A DNA stretch of 64,000 nucleotides from Gentiana macrophylla (taxonomy: Eukaryota > Streptophyta > Magnoliopsida > Gentianales > Gentianaceae). Each line of letters begins with the position of its first letter. The stretch's first letter is position 1. Where the stretch lies: NCBI GenBank assembly GCA_026214975.1, contig CM047805.1, positions 64,588,170 through 64,652,169 on the forward strand, read 5' to 3'. A program made the position numbers and the translations under genes. Below, piece by piece: positions 35,191 to 46,113 of the stretch. The notes beneath the pieces were generated by a model. That model was given only the letters and a program-made list of their open reading frames with translations. It made no database searches and was not told where the DNA came from.

Positions 35191-35438
35191 CACTACAAAG
35201 ACTACCGCAAATTAAACATCATAACTAACTTGATCTAATAACATATCATTACCCCAAGATAGACAAACTACTAAAGTTATTAACTCATTATGTCATTACT
35301 TGCTACTCAATAAGTATTAAGTCGCACTGATCTCAAAAGAAATCCACCCCATCGAATATATACATGTAATTAAGAGCGACAAAACGCTCTAAAATTGATA
35401 TCAAAATAAATAATAACCGGGATAAGTAAACCGACAAA

Positions 35439-35469
35439 CACTACAAAAAAACAGCAGTTTTGCGACGGA
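35439..35469. repeat. CACTA left terminal inverted repeat
   Basis: 31-bp perfect match, inverted, to 43772-43802. Confidence 0.95.
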
Positions 35470-35905
35470 ATATTACCGTCGCAAACAAGGGTTATTCCGT
35501 CGCAAACCCTAGTTTGCGACGGATTTGCGACGATTTTTCTTTGTCGCATTTTTTAGTCGCAAAACCCCAGTTTTGCGACGGGTTATCCGTCGCAAATTGT
35601 TTGCGACGGCTTTTGCGACGGATAATAACGTATTTTATTTTATTTTTTTAATTATAATTTCCGTCGCAAAGAAATGTATAGTCCGTCGCAAATAACAAAT
35701 AGCGACGGAAATATTCCGTCGCAAACATGTAAAATTGCGTCGCAAAAATGTATAATCCGTCGCAAAAAATGTATAATCCGTCGCAACTTATTTTTATTAA
35801 ATAATTTATTTATTTTTAGATCTTTTCATATCCGTCGCAAAATGAGCCTTTTCCGTCGCCAAATACCATATTGCGACGGATATATTCCGTCGCAAAAATA
35901 AATTA
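35455..35905. repeat. CACTA left subterminal repeat block
   Basis: About twenty copies of TTGCGACGGA or its complement TCCGTCGCAA, in both orientations and often in pairs. In En/Spm such subterminal motifs are the binding sites of the TNPA protein. Confidence 0.92.
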
Positions 35906-36144
35906 AACAGAAATTATATCGCTTTGCAAAGAAACTGCCAAACCACCGCCGCAAAAACAGCCTTAATTTTCCCGGTAGCATTACAATTGCTACCGGCTAT
36001 CAACAACAACAATATAAACGGGAATACGATATCAAAGGGATATGTCAAAAATACGCCAAAGGGAAATGTCAAAAATACGTCAAAGGGGATACGATAAGCC
36101 AAAATAAATAAAATGTATCAAAACAATGTCACCCAGTCGGACCG

Positions 36145-37661
36145 GTGTACTACCTAAACCCACGTCACCTCCTCCAGGTCCATGATCGAATGGTCATCTC
36201 TCGTGGTCGCCTCGACCGGGTTGCATCCTCCGGAGGATCTTCGCTAACACCGGGTAATCCACGCCCCATCTCAAGGCTTAGTCCGTCATCCCGACGCTTT
36301 CGTCTCTCTCTAGCTCCTCCAACCTCGCCTGGGTTTTCGCATGAGTCTGTCGTCTCTCGCCATCTCCTGGGTGAGACGGGTGATTATGCCGGAGAGTATG
36401 TCTCGGCCGGATGAGTGTCGAGCAAAGAGCAGAGCTGTCAGTAGTACATGGAGGCGGTGACCCATGCCAAAAACTCTCCCCTTCTTGTTGTAACCACCAG
36501 CGGCTTCAAGGCTTAGTAATAAAGACGCGACTCGTCGACAGGGGTTTTCGGCCTGCGTCTCTGGGCTTTCGCCTTCTTCGAGGTGAAGACGTCCTGCAAA
36601 GTATGATATAAATTTGTTAGTAACAATAATTACATGATATATATATATAATGTATATATAATATTTAGAATACATAACGTACCATGATTTTCTCAAACTT
36701 CCTCGAGACGAAGTTGCCCGACTTCTTCTTCTTCGAACTACTCACCAGATCACCGACTGATAGGGGCGCTCCTCTATTGTCCTCCATGGCCCGAGCGAAA
36801 TCGATAACGCCGCGTCTGCCCATAGCATGTGTCCCAGGGATCTTCCCTTCCTCACCGGATCCGTAAGCTCGGTTTAGCTTTTTTTTCGCAGATGTTTCCT
36901 TGAACGCCTATTCCGACATAAGATAAACAAGTTAGTACATACATATATATATATATATATATAACAAGTATTGTTAATTAAATATTGAATAATTGCTTAC
37001 GGGACTCCCAATCCACTCCTCGAACTGACGGAGAATATCCGGGGTCATCCAAAGCCGAGCACGGGGGTTTGTTTGAGCCCGATACATATAATCGGGGACC
37101 CTGTTGATAGCATACCGCTCAAAAGCTTCCTAACCAGCGCCGTGGCGTAACTCGAAAAGTTGAAATGACCTCGCAACATAGTTATATATATATATGTTAT
37201 ATGTATAGTTATAATTATAGTTATATTTATATATAGTTATATTTATATGAACGACGTACCTAAATGCGTTCCACCACATATCCTCGCCGCTCCTGGTGGC
37301 ATTATGCCACGTGGTGGCAAAAGTGTTGAAGCCACTGATTATGGCGTTCTTGGCCATTTTCTTGACATAGTTGTCGGTAAACCTGTCATATTGAAAACAA
37401 TAAGTTGTTAATATATTTGGTTAATCAAAATATAAATAAAAATACAAACAAATTAAAGCAAGATATGTATTAACTTACCATTTCCCTCGATCCAAAAGCG
37501 GCAATCCAAGGTCACCATTGACAATGACACCAAAATCCTCCTCGCTTCATCCGGTGTATCTCATCATCCAAACTCTTTGTTCAGGAGGAGGAAGACGCTC
37601 CGGGGGGGGAACTACCCCTACCGCGCCTACCTCTACCTCTACCTCTACCTCTACCCGACAT
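36145..37661 (-). pseudogene. TNPA-like (plant En/Spm transposase family) gene remnant
   Basis: Read leftward, a start ATG at 37659-37661 gives an RG repeat (MSGRGRGRGRGR). A frameshift or stop follows within 25 codons. Further down, 37130-37357 encodes GFNTFATTWHNATRSGEDMW, then ERYAINRVPDYMYRAQTNPR and WMTPDILRQFEEWIGSP (about 37000-37130). Around 36700-36900 it encodes a segment with MGRRGVIDFARAMEDNRGAP. These resemble the plant transposase Ptta/En/Spm (TNPA-like) family, which binds subterminal repeats. AT microsatellites at about 36940-36962 and 37180-37250 probably lie in introns. Many stops; not functional as read. Confidence 0.65.
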
Positions 37662-37801
37662 ATATTTGACACAGAAAATGACGTTTATACTAATATAAAT
37701 GCAATTATAATAAAAAGGCGTTTATACTAATTAATAATAAATTACAATGTTTAATACATTATTATTCACTATCATGACAAAATAAAATATTTAATACATT
37801 A

Positions 37802-40800
37802 TTATTCACTATCACTACTAGAATGGAAGAGTTCTTCCTCCTCTTCATCAAGATCTAGATCATCAACCGATTCTTCTTCCTCTCCATCTTCTTGTTGAAT
37901 GAAATCCTCCATCTCATCATCATCCAAGTCATTATCCCCAACATCGGAGTCAACATCGACATCAAGATCTTGGTGGACAATGTTAAGAGGATCGATAATC
38001 GGAAACATCATTGATCACTTGTTCTTGGAAAACGGTTTCCTCGACGGGAGCATCGATAGTCGATCTTGCCTTTGTTTTGAAAACAACCGACCATTGATCT
38101 TTGTCTTTTTCAAACTTGGATATGGAGCATAGTAGACTTGCTCGACTTGATAAGCCGTAACAAATGGATCATAAGCGCCATATTTCCTACCACGATGAAC
38201 TTCAACTATCTTATAATCTTTATGCACATTCATGCCCCGTCGTAATTATCAAACCAATCACATTTGAACAATACGGCTTTGTAGGCAATCGAATGTCCAT
38301 AATACACCAACTCAATGATTTCATTTAAAGTGCCATAATAGTCGGCACCTTCCGTGGAATCGACACAAACTCCGTTGTTGATCAAGATTTACCAATATCG
38401 GTTGCCCGGTTGAATGTCCGAAAGTTGTAGCCATTAATCGAATAACGTTTCCAAGTTTTGACTTGACGAGAAGGACCACTTGCCAAAGCTTTTAGCAAAT
38501 CATCATTCAACAATGATGCTTGTTGTCCAAACCATTTGGTAAATTCATGTTCATGTTTATTCCAAATATCCGCCGAGGTCAATTGAGGTCGTTGAACACG
38601 AATAAATTGCTCGAACAATCTAAGAATGAATCATTTTGTCGCTTAATGTATATTTGTTCGAAAAAAATCGTTAAGCATTGTATGTATGTAGTAATGAGGT
38701 ACTTACAGTTCATACGGTTTCATGATTTCGCATAGATTAGCCAATACGCACTTGTGCACAAAGTCATATTCTTTATTATCCAAGAACCTCGTCTTGCACT
38801 TCCCGCTTGTTGTACCATTATGATCACGGAATAACTCAGGTAAATCAAACGATTGTCGATGCGAAGTCTCACCAACAAAGAAGATTCTTTGCTTTTGTTT
38901 CAATATGATCATCGTAATACATGTAACGTAAGTTTGAAATCTCTTCCAACAAATACGCATTGCATATTGATCCTCTACTAAAGCTTTGTTACCAATCTTT
39001 TGTTTTAAGTGATTCAAAACCTTTCGAATGGATACATCCATCGATATTGCACGGACCACCAACTCGACCTCATACGGCAAGTGTATCGGTAAATGCTCCA
39101 TCGAGTTAAAAAAAACTTTGGAGGCAAAATCTTCTCTAACTTGCAAATAATCTCAAAGAATGTTATTCTCTAAACGAATCACGCTCTCTTATTTTTAGTG
39201 TAGAAAACACACAAGTCTCGAAAAAGAATTGACTTATCTCACCAATGCATTCCATTCATTTTTCGGAATCAATTCTCGGCGGCAACCGCAACAAACGCTC
39301 CATAAAACGCGTGACAATCATGGCTTTTCAAACCACGTAGAATGTATTCATCATGATCTACGCACCTACTCAGTCCAAGCATAACCCGTGGGAATTTCAA
39401 CTTGGTGACCCATTCACACAACACTTTTCTTTTCTCGCTTGTCAAGAACAAGTGTACAATCAGGCGCCGCGAAAGCTCTTTCAAATCTTTAGTGATTTTG
39501 GACCACAAGCGAGCCTTGCCTTTAACGTCCATAACCGTGTCAATCAATTTTTCAAAGAAGTTTTTCTCAATATGCATCACATCCAGGCAATGTCGAAGTT
39601 AAAGCAATGTTTTCCAATACGGAAGATCCTAAAAATGCTTCTTTCCACCAACCATTCTTGGAGTTTTTAAGCCGTTTCAAGTCGAACCGAGCCATCAATG
39701 ATGCTTGGTAGGTGTTGTACAAATTCCCATACCTCCTCACCACTCAATCTACGGGGTGGAGTCGCGTGTTCATCTTGTTTGGACTTCAAAAACCTTTATC
39801 GGTCAGCGAAAAATATGGTCTTCAGGAGAAAGCGCCGATGACAATCAAACCAAGTGCATTTACCACTATGTTTGAGCCGTAACGACTTGTTTCCATCACC
39901 ACAATAGGGACAAGCTTTCACACCACCGTAGTCCACCCGGATAACATGCCATACGCAGGAAAATCATTGATAGTCCACATTAGTGCGACCTCATATGAAA
40001 ATTCTGTTTTGTGGATACATCGTAAGTAAACAACCCTGTTTCCCACATTTGCTTCAACTCCTTAATCAATGGTTGCAAATAAACATCGAGTTTCCTTTCG
40101 ATTTTTCGCCCTGGTACAAGCAATCGATAAGAATATAAAGCTGTTTTTTCATGCACAACCAGGCGGAAGATTGTATGGTGTAACCATGATCGCCAAAGCA
40201 AGAGTAGTTCTTCCCAAAATTACCAAAAGGTGCAAAACCGTCGTGCAAAGTCCTAACCGCACATTTCTAGGCTCCTTAGCAAACTCAGGGTGCATTTGGT
40301 CAAAATGCTTCCAAGCTTCAGCGTCACTTGGGTGGGCCATTATACCGCTTGTCTGGGGTTTTCCGCGTGCCACCTCATTTCCTTGCCTATATGTTTCGTG
40401 GCGCACAACCTTGGAGTTCAGTCCAATCGGGAAATAAGTCATCACTTTGTTAGGCACACGTTGACCTCTTTGCGCTCGTTTGGTTTATATCGATCAAGGT
40501 CACACTTCCGACACTTGTCCAGATTCGCGTCCTCCTCCCAAAATAACATACACCCCGCGGGACACACGTGTATTTTCTCATGGGGTAGCTCTAATGCCTT
40601 TAACAACTTTTTGGTTTGATAGAAGTTCGAGGTCATTAAGTTATTCTTCGGAAGAATATCTCCTATCAAACCGTAACCCCGTCCAACGCATTTGTGAGAG
40701 AGGTTGTGATCACATTTCAAAGTGAGCAACCTAGAAGCCGCTTGCGATGACGGAGACACTACTTCCATCACACATACAGTTCCTCTCTGCTTTTCAAAGA

Positions 40801-41230
40801 TTTCAAAAACGATGCAACTTCAGGGTTTGGTGTCTCATTGTTCTCCTCTTGGTTAAGAAATTCTTCTCTTACGTGATCAATCCTATCACGTGTCGCGTCA
40901 TTAACCATGTCCACGATAAGGGTTCACATTCCGTTCTTCTTTAACGTTGATCGGAATGGGAAACTCTTCACCATGACACACCCAATCATAGTAGTTTGCG
41001 CAAAACCCATATTTAGTTAAATGTAATCTCACGTCATGTTCGATTGAAAATTTAGTGTTCTTACACTTACTACATGGACACTTCATCATTCCATTATTTG
41101 CCCGAACGAATCTAATCGCTTTGCATGTTTTATGAATTCCTCCACTCCATTCACAAATACCGGGTTAAATTTCTTGTTAGCATCCAACCTCTCGTACATC
41201 CAACTCCGTTCTATTCTCTTCATTTTCAAT
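37802..41230 (-). pseudogene. TNP2 (TNPD-like) CACTA transposase remnant
   Basis: Minus-strand domain order follows the family. The N-terminus has RSWMYERLDANKKF (about 41220) and a zinc-binding Transposase-associated domain with CPCSKCKN (about 41085). A Transposase_21 region spans about 39270-40770 (HVCPAGCMLFWEEDANLDKC, QTSGIMAHPSDAEAWKHFDQ). A DUF4218-like region lies at about 38700-39150 (HLPIHLPYEVELVVRAISMD), then a DUF4216-like region at about 38015-38620 (YGAYDPFVTAYQVEQVYYAP). An acidic C-terminus (DVDVDSDVGDNDLDDDEMED) ends at 37802. TNP2 proteins cut and join CACTA ends in the nucleus. Numerous frameshifts and stops break the gene. Confidence 0.82.
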
Positions 41231-41776
41231 CCTACACATCATATCATACAAAATATGAGACTAACAATAGTCTTTGAAGGTTGTCTCAACACTTTTGCAA
41301 ACTCAGTTTTACTCAACTTACTATGAAACTAACAACACTTTAACCTAAATTTTTAATTCATGGTCAAAGGTTCGACGTCAAAATAATTCGGAGGCTTTGC
41401 CGTATAACAAAGTACCCCAAGACCATTTTCCAAACGGGTAGGAACAAGACCCTTTTCAACAAACCAATTCAACCACATACTTATCATCATTTCAATCCAA
41501 ATTCAACAAACCAATTCAACCAACATCCGGTTTCTAAACTAAGCATTTTCAACCAACATCCGGCTTTGCACATACTTAAGCATTCAACAAACCAATTCAA
41601 CCAATTCAACCAACATCCGGCTTTGCACATACTTAAGCATTTTCCTAACTTATCTAACTAATACACATAAGTAAGCATTTTCATAACTTATAATTACAAC
41701 ACATATATATCTATAAATATATACTATATATGATACACTATATATAAAAAATATTAAAAAAATAACTATAAAACCG

Positions 41777-41933
41777 GCAATCCAAGGTGCAAGGAACTAC
41801 CCCTACCGCGTCTACCTCTACCTCTACCTCTACCTCTACCGACATCTATTTGACACGAGAAAATGACGTTTATACTAATCTAAATGCAATTATAATAAAA
41901 AGGCGTTTATACTAATTAATAATATGTGCAAGG
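41777..41933 (-). repeat. Partial second copy of the TNPA-like gene start
   Basis: This block matches 37501-37738 from GCAATCCAAGGT through the RG-coding CTACCTCTACC repeat to AAGGCGTTTATACTAATTA. It lacks about 95 bp corresponding to 37513-37608. It sits upstream (rightward) of the TNP2 remnant and so duplicates the leader and first codons of the TNPA-like gene. Confidence 0.85.
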
Positions 41934-43130
41934 AAAGCGAGATTTTCTCGTAGATCTCGTAACTCACGGTGTTTGCAATAGATCCCCTAACTATTGAGAT
42001 TTGCAGTAGCACCTCTAACTACATCGACCTCAAGCAATTTCTTTGTTTGCTAAGCCGAGTAACTACAACACCTTCTTCGAAGCGTAAAAAAGTGCAAAGA
42101 AAGTAAGTGGACTCGCAAAAAAAAGTTAGGTAAGTATAGCCGCACACCAAATTGCGTTTTCTTTATATGGTTGGAAAGCTCAGAATGCAAGCTACAAAAC
42201 GCATATTTCAGATCTCATTTTCATCCATCACACATCACACACCATGTCAAACAAAACGCATCGAGATATTGAAAATCTGTTTTACAGCTTTTCGATGTGG
42301 TTTTGTGTCGAACTTTTGAGTACCCTATACTACTTGGAATGAGCTGAATTTTTGATGTGTTATATATTGCATATAGGGGTACATTTTTCATTGAGAAACC
42401 ATTCTGGTTTGAGGCCTTTATAATAGTTAAAAGTTGGTCACAAACTGCTTAGTCAAAACTGTCCGGCTGGGAGCTAATTAGGCTGTGTGGTGTTTTTGAA
42501 TGTCGGGTTGAAGCCCAAACGAGCTGAAAATTTAAGGGATTATAATTCAGAATATTATGAGCATTTTATCTTCTTAGACCAACTGATTTTGAGTTCGTTC
42601 TGATAGTAAGAAAGTGAGATAAACATAGGTCAAAAGTTCATCAAAAAAACTTCGACAAGTATCCAAACCAATGTATCCTAAAAGGCAAACACGGCTAGAA
42701 CGAATGACAATCTAAAAACTTCAACAAGTATCCAAACCAATGTAAAACTCGATTCAAAAGGCCCGATTAGCTTTGCTAATCATCAAATGTGGCTAAACAC
42801 ACACTTTATACACTAGAAGATTATAAGACAGCTTTTTAGATGATTCAAAGAACAATAGATACCTACGATGATTTCATATATAATCAACAAAGACCGATGT
42901 AAATTGATTAACACCACCACCACCACAACACCTAAACCGCCACAATACAACACCAATCCAAGATCAATGACCAACACCACACCCAACCATCATCCAAAAT
43001 CTAACACAAAACAATCACAGTAACAAAAACAAAACATATAACGAGTCAATTGAAGTCCAAATCGAGTCAAGAGATGAATTGGACAAAAATTAAAAGCCCT
43101 AAAATTCAAAATTGAGAAGTTGAGTAGGTC
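41934..43130. other. CACTA 5' region, no open gene
   Basis: AT-rich sequence between the TNP2 start and the right subterminal block. It may hold leader exons and introns. A short repeat pairs AACTTCAACAAGTATCCAAACCAATGTA at about 42716-42743 with a similar text at about 42648-42673. Nothing else was recognised. Confidence 0.45.
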
Positions 43131-43139
43131 AGACTTACC

Positions 43140-43370
43140 AAATTAGGACCAAAACGAGGTGTAGAAGGGAGGTGGAGATGGTCGTGGAGGTGTCTGTGGT
43201 CGTCTTGGAGGTGGTGGATGTGCGGCTGCGGAGGAGGAGGTGAAAGTGCGGGCCAGAGTGGAGGTGGTTGTGGGCTGTGGTTGAAGGTGGAGGTGGAGAC
43301 GGCTGCAGGAGGAGGGAGAGAGGAGGAGGAGGAGAGGAGAGAGGGGAGAAGCTAGCAAACATGGCCTGAA
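43140..43370. repeat. GGAGGTGG-rich tract near the CACTA right end
   Basis: Plus strand rich in GGAGGTGGAG and GAGGAGG units. On the element's strand this is a CCTCCACC-rich tract, a possible promoter-proximal or leader sequence. Open frames full of P and S across it reflect composition only. Confidence 0.6.
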
Positions 43371-43429
43371 AAAGTATGCGAATGAAGAAGAAGAAGAAAA
43401 GAAGAGGACCCGATTTTAATTTAGGTCAC

Positions 43430-43790
43430 ATTTTGCGATTTGAATTTAAATTCGTCGCAAATTTTATCTAAATTGAATAATAAATAATTTTATAAAATTT
43501 TATTGAAGTCCGTCGCAAAATAATAAACCTTCCGTCAAAAAGCGGCATTTTTGCGACGGAATTTAAATTCGTCGCAAATTTTATCTAAATTCAGAATAAT
43601 AAAATAATTTTATAAAATTTTATTGAATAGTCCGTCGCAAAATAATAAAAATTCCGTCGCAAAATTGCCCGCCAAGTGGAAAAATCGGTCCCGCCAAGTG
43701 TCCCGTCGCAAACATTAAAATATCCGTCGCAAACGTAAATTTGCGACGGAAATAAGGTCCGTCGCAAAAAATCCGTCGCAAAACTGCTGT
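43430..43790. repeat. CACTA right subterminal repeat block
   Basis: Many TTGCGACGGA/TCCGTCGCAA motifs, as at the left end. A block of about 115 bp is itself duplicated (about 43434-43548 and 43549-43663, each with AATTTAAATTCGTCGCAAAT). Confidence 0.9.
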
Positions 43791-43802
43791 TTTTTTGTAG
43801 TG
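43772..43802. repeat. CACTA right terminal inverted repeat
   Basis: 31-bp inverted perfect match to 35439-35469. Confidence 0.95.
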
Positions 43803-43805
43803 AAA

Positions 43806-44204
43806 AGGTATCTTGGAGAAGATAAGTAAATTTTTTTTTTCTGAAGCAAATAAGACGTGTTGGAGTCAAAAATTATTTTGTATCTCTGGTTTCTTGAAGT
43901 TTAATTTTGGGAGAGGAACTACTTCCCCTACCTACCTAAATAAAGAGGCAATAGATGTTTTATTTTGTTCTTTTACATGCAATATCACGATTCTGGTGTA
44001 ATGTGTATAAACAATTTTTTTAATCAAGTTACGTAGGAATTGCATTCTGGAATTCAAGTTCGTCCGGCAATTGAGAGACCACATACTGAATTGTAAGCCG
44101 TTGTGGTTTGTTTTTTTGTTTTTTGTTTTTATTTTTTTAATTTATGCTAATTAGATTTTTTTTTGAAACTGTATGGTGTGTTATGTACACGGATACGGAT
44201 AATC
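43806..44204. other. Intergenic, no gene seen
   Basis: AT-rich sequence to the right of the CACTA element. No feature was supported. Confidence 0.45.
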
Positions 44205-44727
44205 CAAATCGAACCGGGGTAATTCGGTTAGTTTCGGTTTATAAGTGCTACGGTTGGAAAAACCGGAATTTTCAGTTCGGTTACGGTTAGTGCTGTTGAA
44301 CCAAACCGAACCAAAAACCTAACCGAATCCGAACCGAAAACCAAACCGTTTATATCTGAACCGAAACCGAATCAAAACTAAATAGAAAAAACCAAACCGT
44401 TTATGACCATATAGTGAATCAAACTGTTGTAATAGTATAATATGGATGAAATTTCGTTATTTCGGTTTGGTCTTTCGGTTAATCAACCGGTATTTCGGTT
44501 CAATTCGGTTATCTTTAATTAGTTACTTTTGATTTTATTTCGGTTTTCCGGTTAACCGAGCGAACCGAACCGGTCGGTTAACGGTTATCTCTAATAAGTT
44601 ACTTTCGATTTTATTTTCGTTCGGTTCGCGGTTTTCTTTAAAAAACTGTTCGTTTTGGTTCGGATTTTCAATTAACGAAAATCTCGGTTAGATTTTCGGT
44701 TACGGCAATTAACCGATCCGAACCCAA
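44205..44727. repeat. Low-complexity (CGGTT/AACCG) repeat
   Basis: Alternating CCGAACCGAAAACC and GGTTTCGGTT text for over 500 bp. Same type as 35031-35190. Confidence 0.8.
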
Positions 44728-44735
44728 ACGTATAC

Positions 44736-44950
44736 CAGTGGCGGATACAAATTTTTTTTTCTAGTGGGGTCACCGGATCAAAAACTATATTTTTAATCAA
44801 AAAAATTGTTTCAGTGGTGTAACCGAAGACTAAAACTATATATATATTTTTTATCAACAAAACGATATTTTTAACAACAAAATTATATCATTTTAATACT
44901 AGACTAAATATCCCCGGATCCTAGTGGGGTTACGTGACCCCCCGTGAGAC
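44736..44950. mobile_element. Possible non-autonomous hAT-like element or fragment
   Basis: Starts CAGTGGCGGATACAA and contains CTAGTGGGGTCACCGG near the left and CTAGTGGGGTTACGTGACCCC near the right (about 44930-44942). The related block at 34086-34161 has the same two motifs in reverse order. The exact right end and target duplication are unclear. Confidence 0.4.
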
Positions 44951-45806
44951 AACATGTATTTAGCAAGTCAAGTCGCATGGTCTAATAATGAAAATTTTGA
45001 TTACTTGATAATATTCTGGTTAATTGGTTGGGTATTTTGTGAAAGATTCCTGTGAAACCCCTCCTTGTTTGGTTTCGGGTGGGGTCGGATCCATTTGGAT
45101 CCAACCAAATACTTTATTCACTCCACTATTTTATTTATCATTATTTTATTAATTCTATTATTTTATTATAAATTCTCTCATTAATCATTCAATATCAACA
45201 AATAAAATAATATTAATCAATTCACTTTATTCAGTCACTTTATTACGGCAAATGACGTTGTTTGACTTGTCTAACAAATTATCTAGGAAAAATAAAGAGA
45301 TAATCCATCTAGAAAATTATCGTTGATGGTTGAGTAGGTTTTTTTTTCCCGCCTTTTTTAGTTTAGTTGAAAGACATTTTTTACCTCTCCCTACAATTGG
45401 TTGTTTTTTTATTTATAGAAATTATTAGTTTTTTTTTTCTTCTGGTTTAGAGACTCTGCTATCTGACACCAATTGACTCGGTTAATCCGGAGTTTAGTTT
45501 CGAATCTTGCCTACAGAGTCTGACTTGAGTAGAACCTAACCAAAAGCTCATCAAAGATGGCTGGAAAATTATTAGTTGGTTCTACAGTTCATTTTGGATA
45601 TTTGACTTAAATATTGTTCATTTCATTAAAAATGAATTAAAAATAACAAAAAATCCAAACAGGACCCGTTACCCGGGTCAAAGAGCGGGTGGAATAAACG
45701 GTTCCGGATCCTGGCTCAAGTCAACCCACCGGTCACATGTAAATGAAATGAAATTGGTATTATGTAGATGAGATTTATATAGTGTCTTCGTCTTTTTCAG
45801 ATCAGA
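44951..45806. other. AT-rich intergenic region
   Basis: No gene was recognised. A block at about 45445-45545 has TTAGTTTCGAATCTTGCC, weakly like a polymerase III B box, but nothing else supports a SINE. Confidence 0.45.
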
Positions 45807-46113
45807 TGTCGTGCAATGGGAATTAAACTAAGGAAATACAGTAATTAACGCAGAAAATTGGGGAATAACAGAAATAGAACTGAGGAGAAATTAGAAAGAG
45901 AGCTTTAAAAGAGAGGAAACAAAAATTTATCACATTCAACATGCATATACAATATCCGTTTACACACCCCTTATACCACCATTTCACTAAACGACAAACA
46001 TGCTAGCTAACAACTTAGGCTGACATCACTTTTTAGTTAGCTGATGTCATAATGTGCCAAAACATAAATTCAAATAAAATAGAAAATTAATATTAAAAGG
46101 CAATATCATCACA
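45807..46113 (-). repeat. Chromovirus LTR, left (3' LTR of the element)
   Basis: Ends ATATCATCACA at 46113. The adjacent inner sequence on the minus strand, CTTAGGGGGAAGATA, is the polypurine tract. Confidence 0.8.

Larger units (their letters stand above)
35439..43802 (-). mobile_element. CACTA (En/Spm) DNA transposon
   Basis: The left end CACTACAAAAAAACAGCAG and the right end CTGCTGTTTTTTTGTAGTG are perfect inverted repeats; identity extends through GTTTTGCGACGGA, 31 bp in all. AAA flanks both sides (35436-35438 and 43803-43805), matching the 3-bp target duplication of CACTA elements. Both ends are packed with TTGCGACGGA/TCCGTCGCAA motifs. Minus-strand gene remnants match the TNP2 (TNPD-like) transposase and a TNPA-like protein. 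The element is 8.36 kb. The genes are broken by many stops, but the ends look functional, so it could be moved by a transposase supplied elsewhere. Confidence 0.95.

Noticed and set aside
43135..43384. Proline/serine-rich minus-strand frames near the CACTA right end
   Set aside because: Low-complexity GGAGGTGG composition gives open frames in two registers. No domain or start support.
45445..45545. Second SINE
   Set aside because: A weak B-box-like TTTCGAATC without an A box, tail or target duplication.
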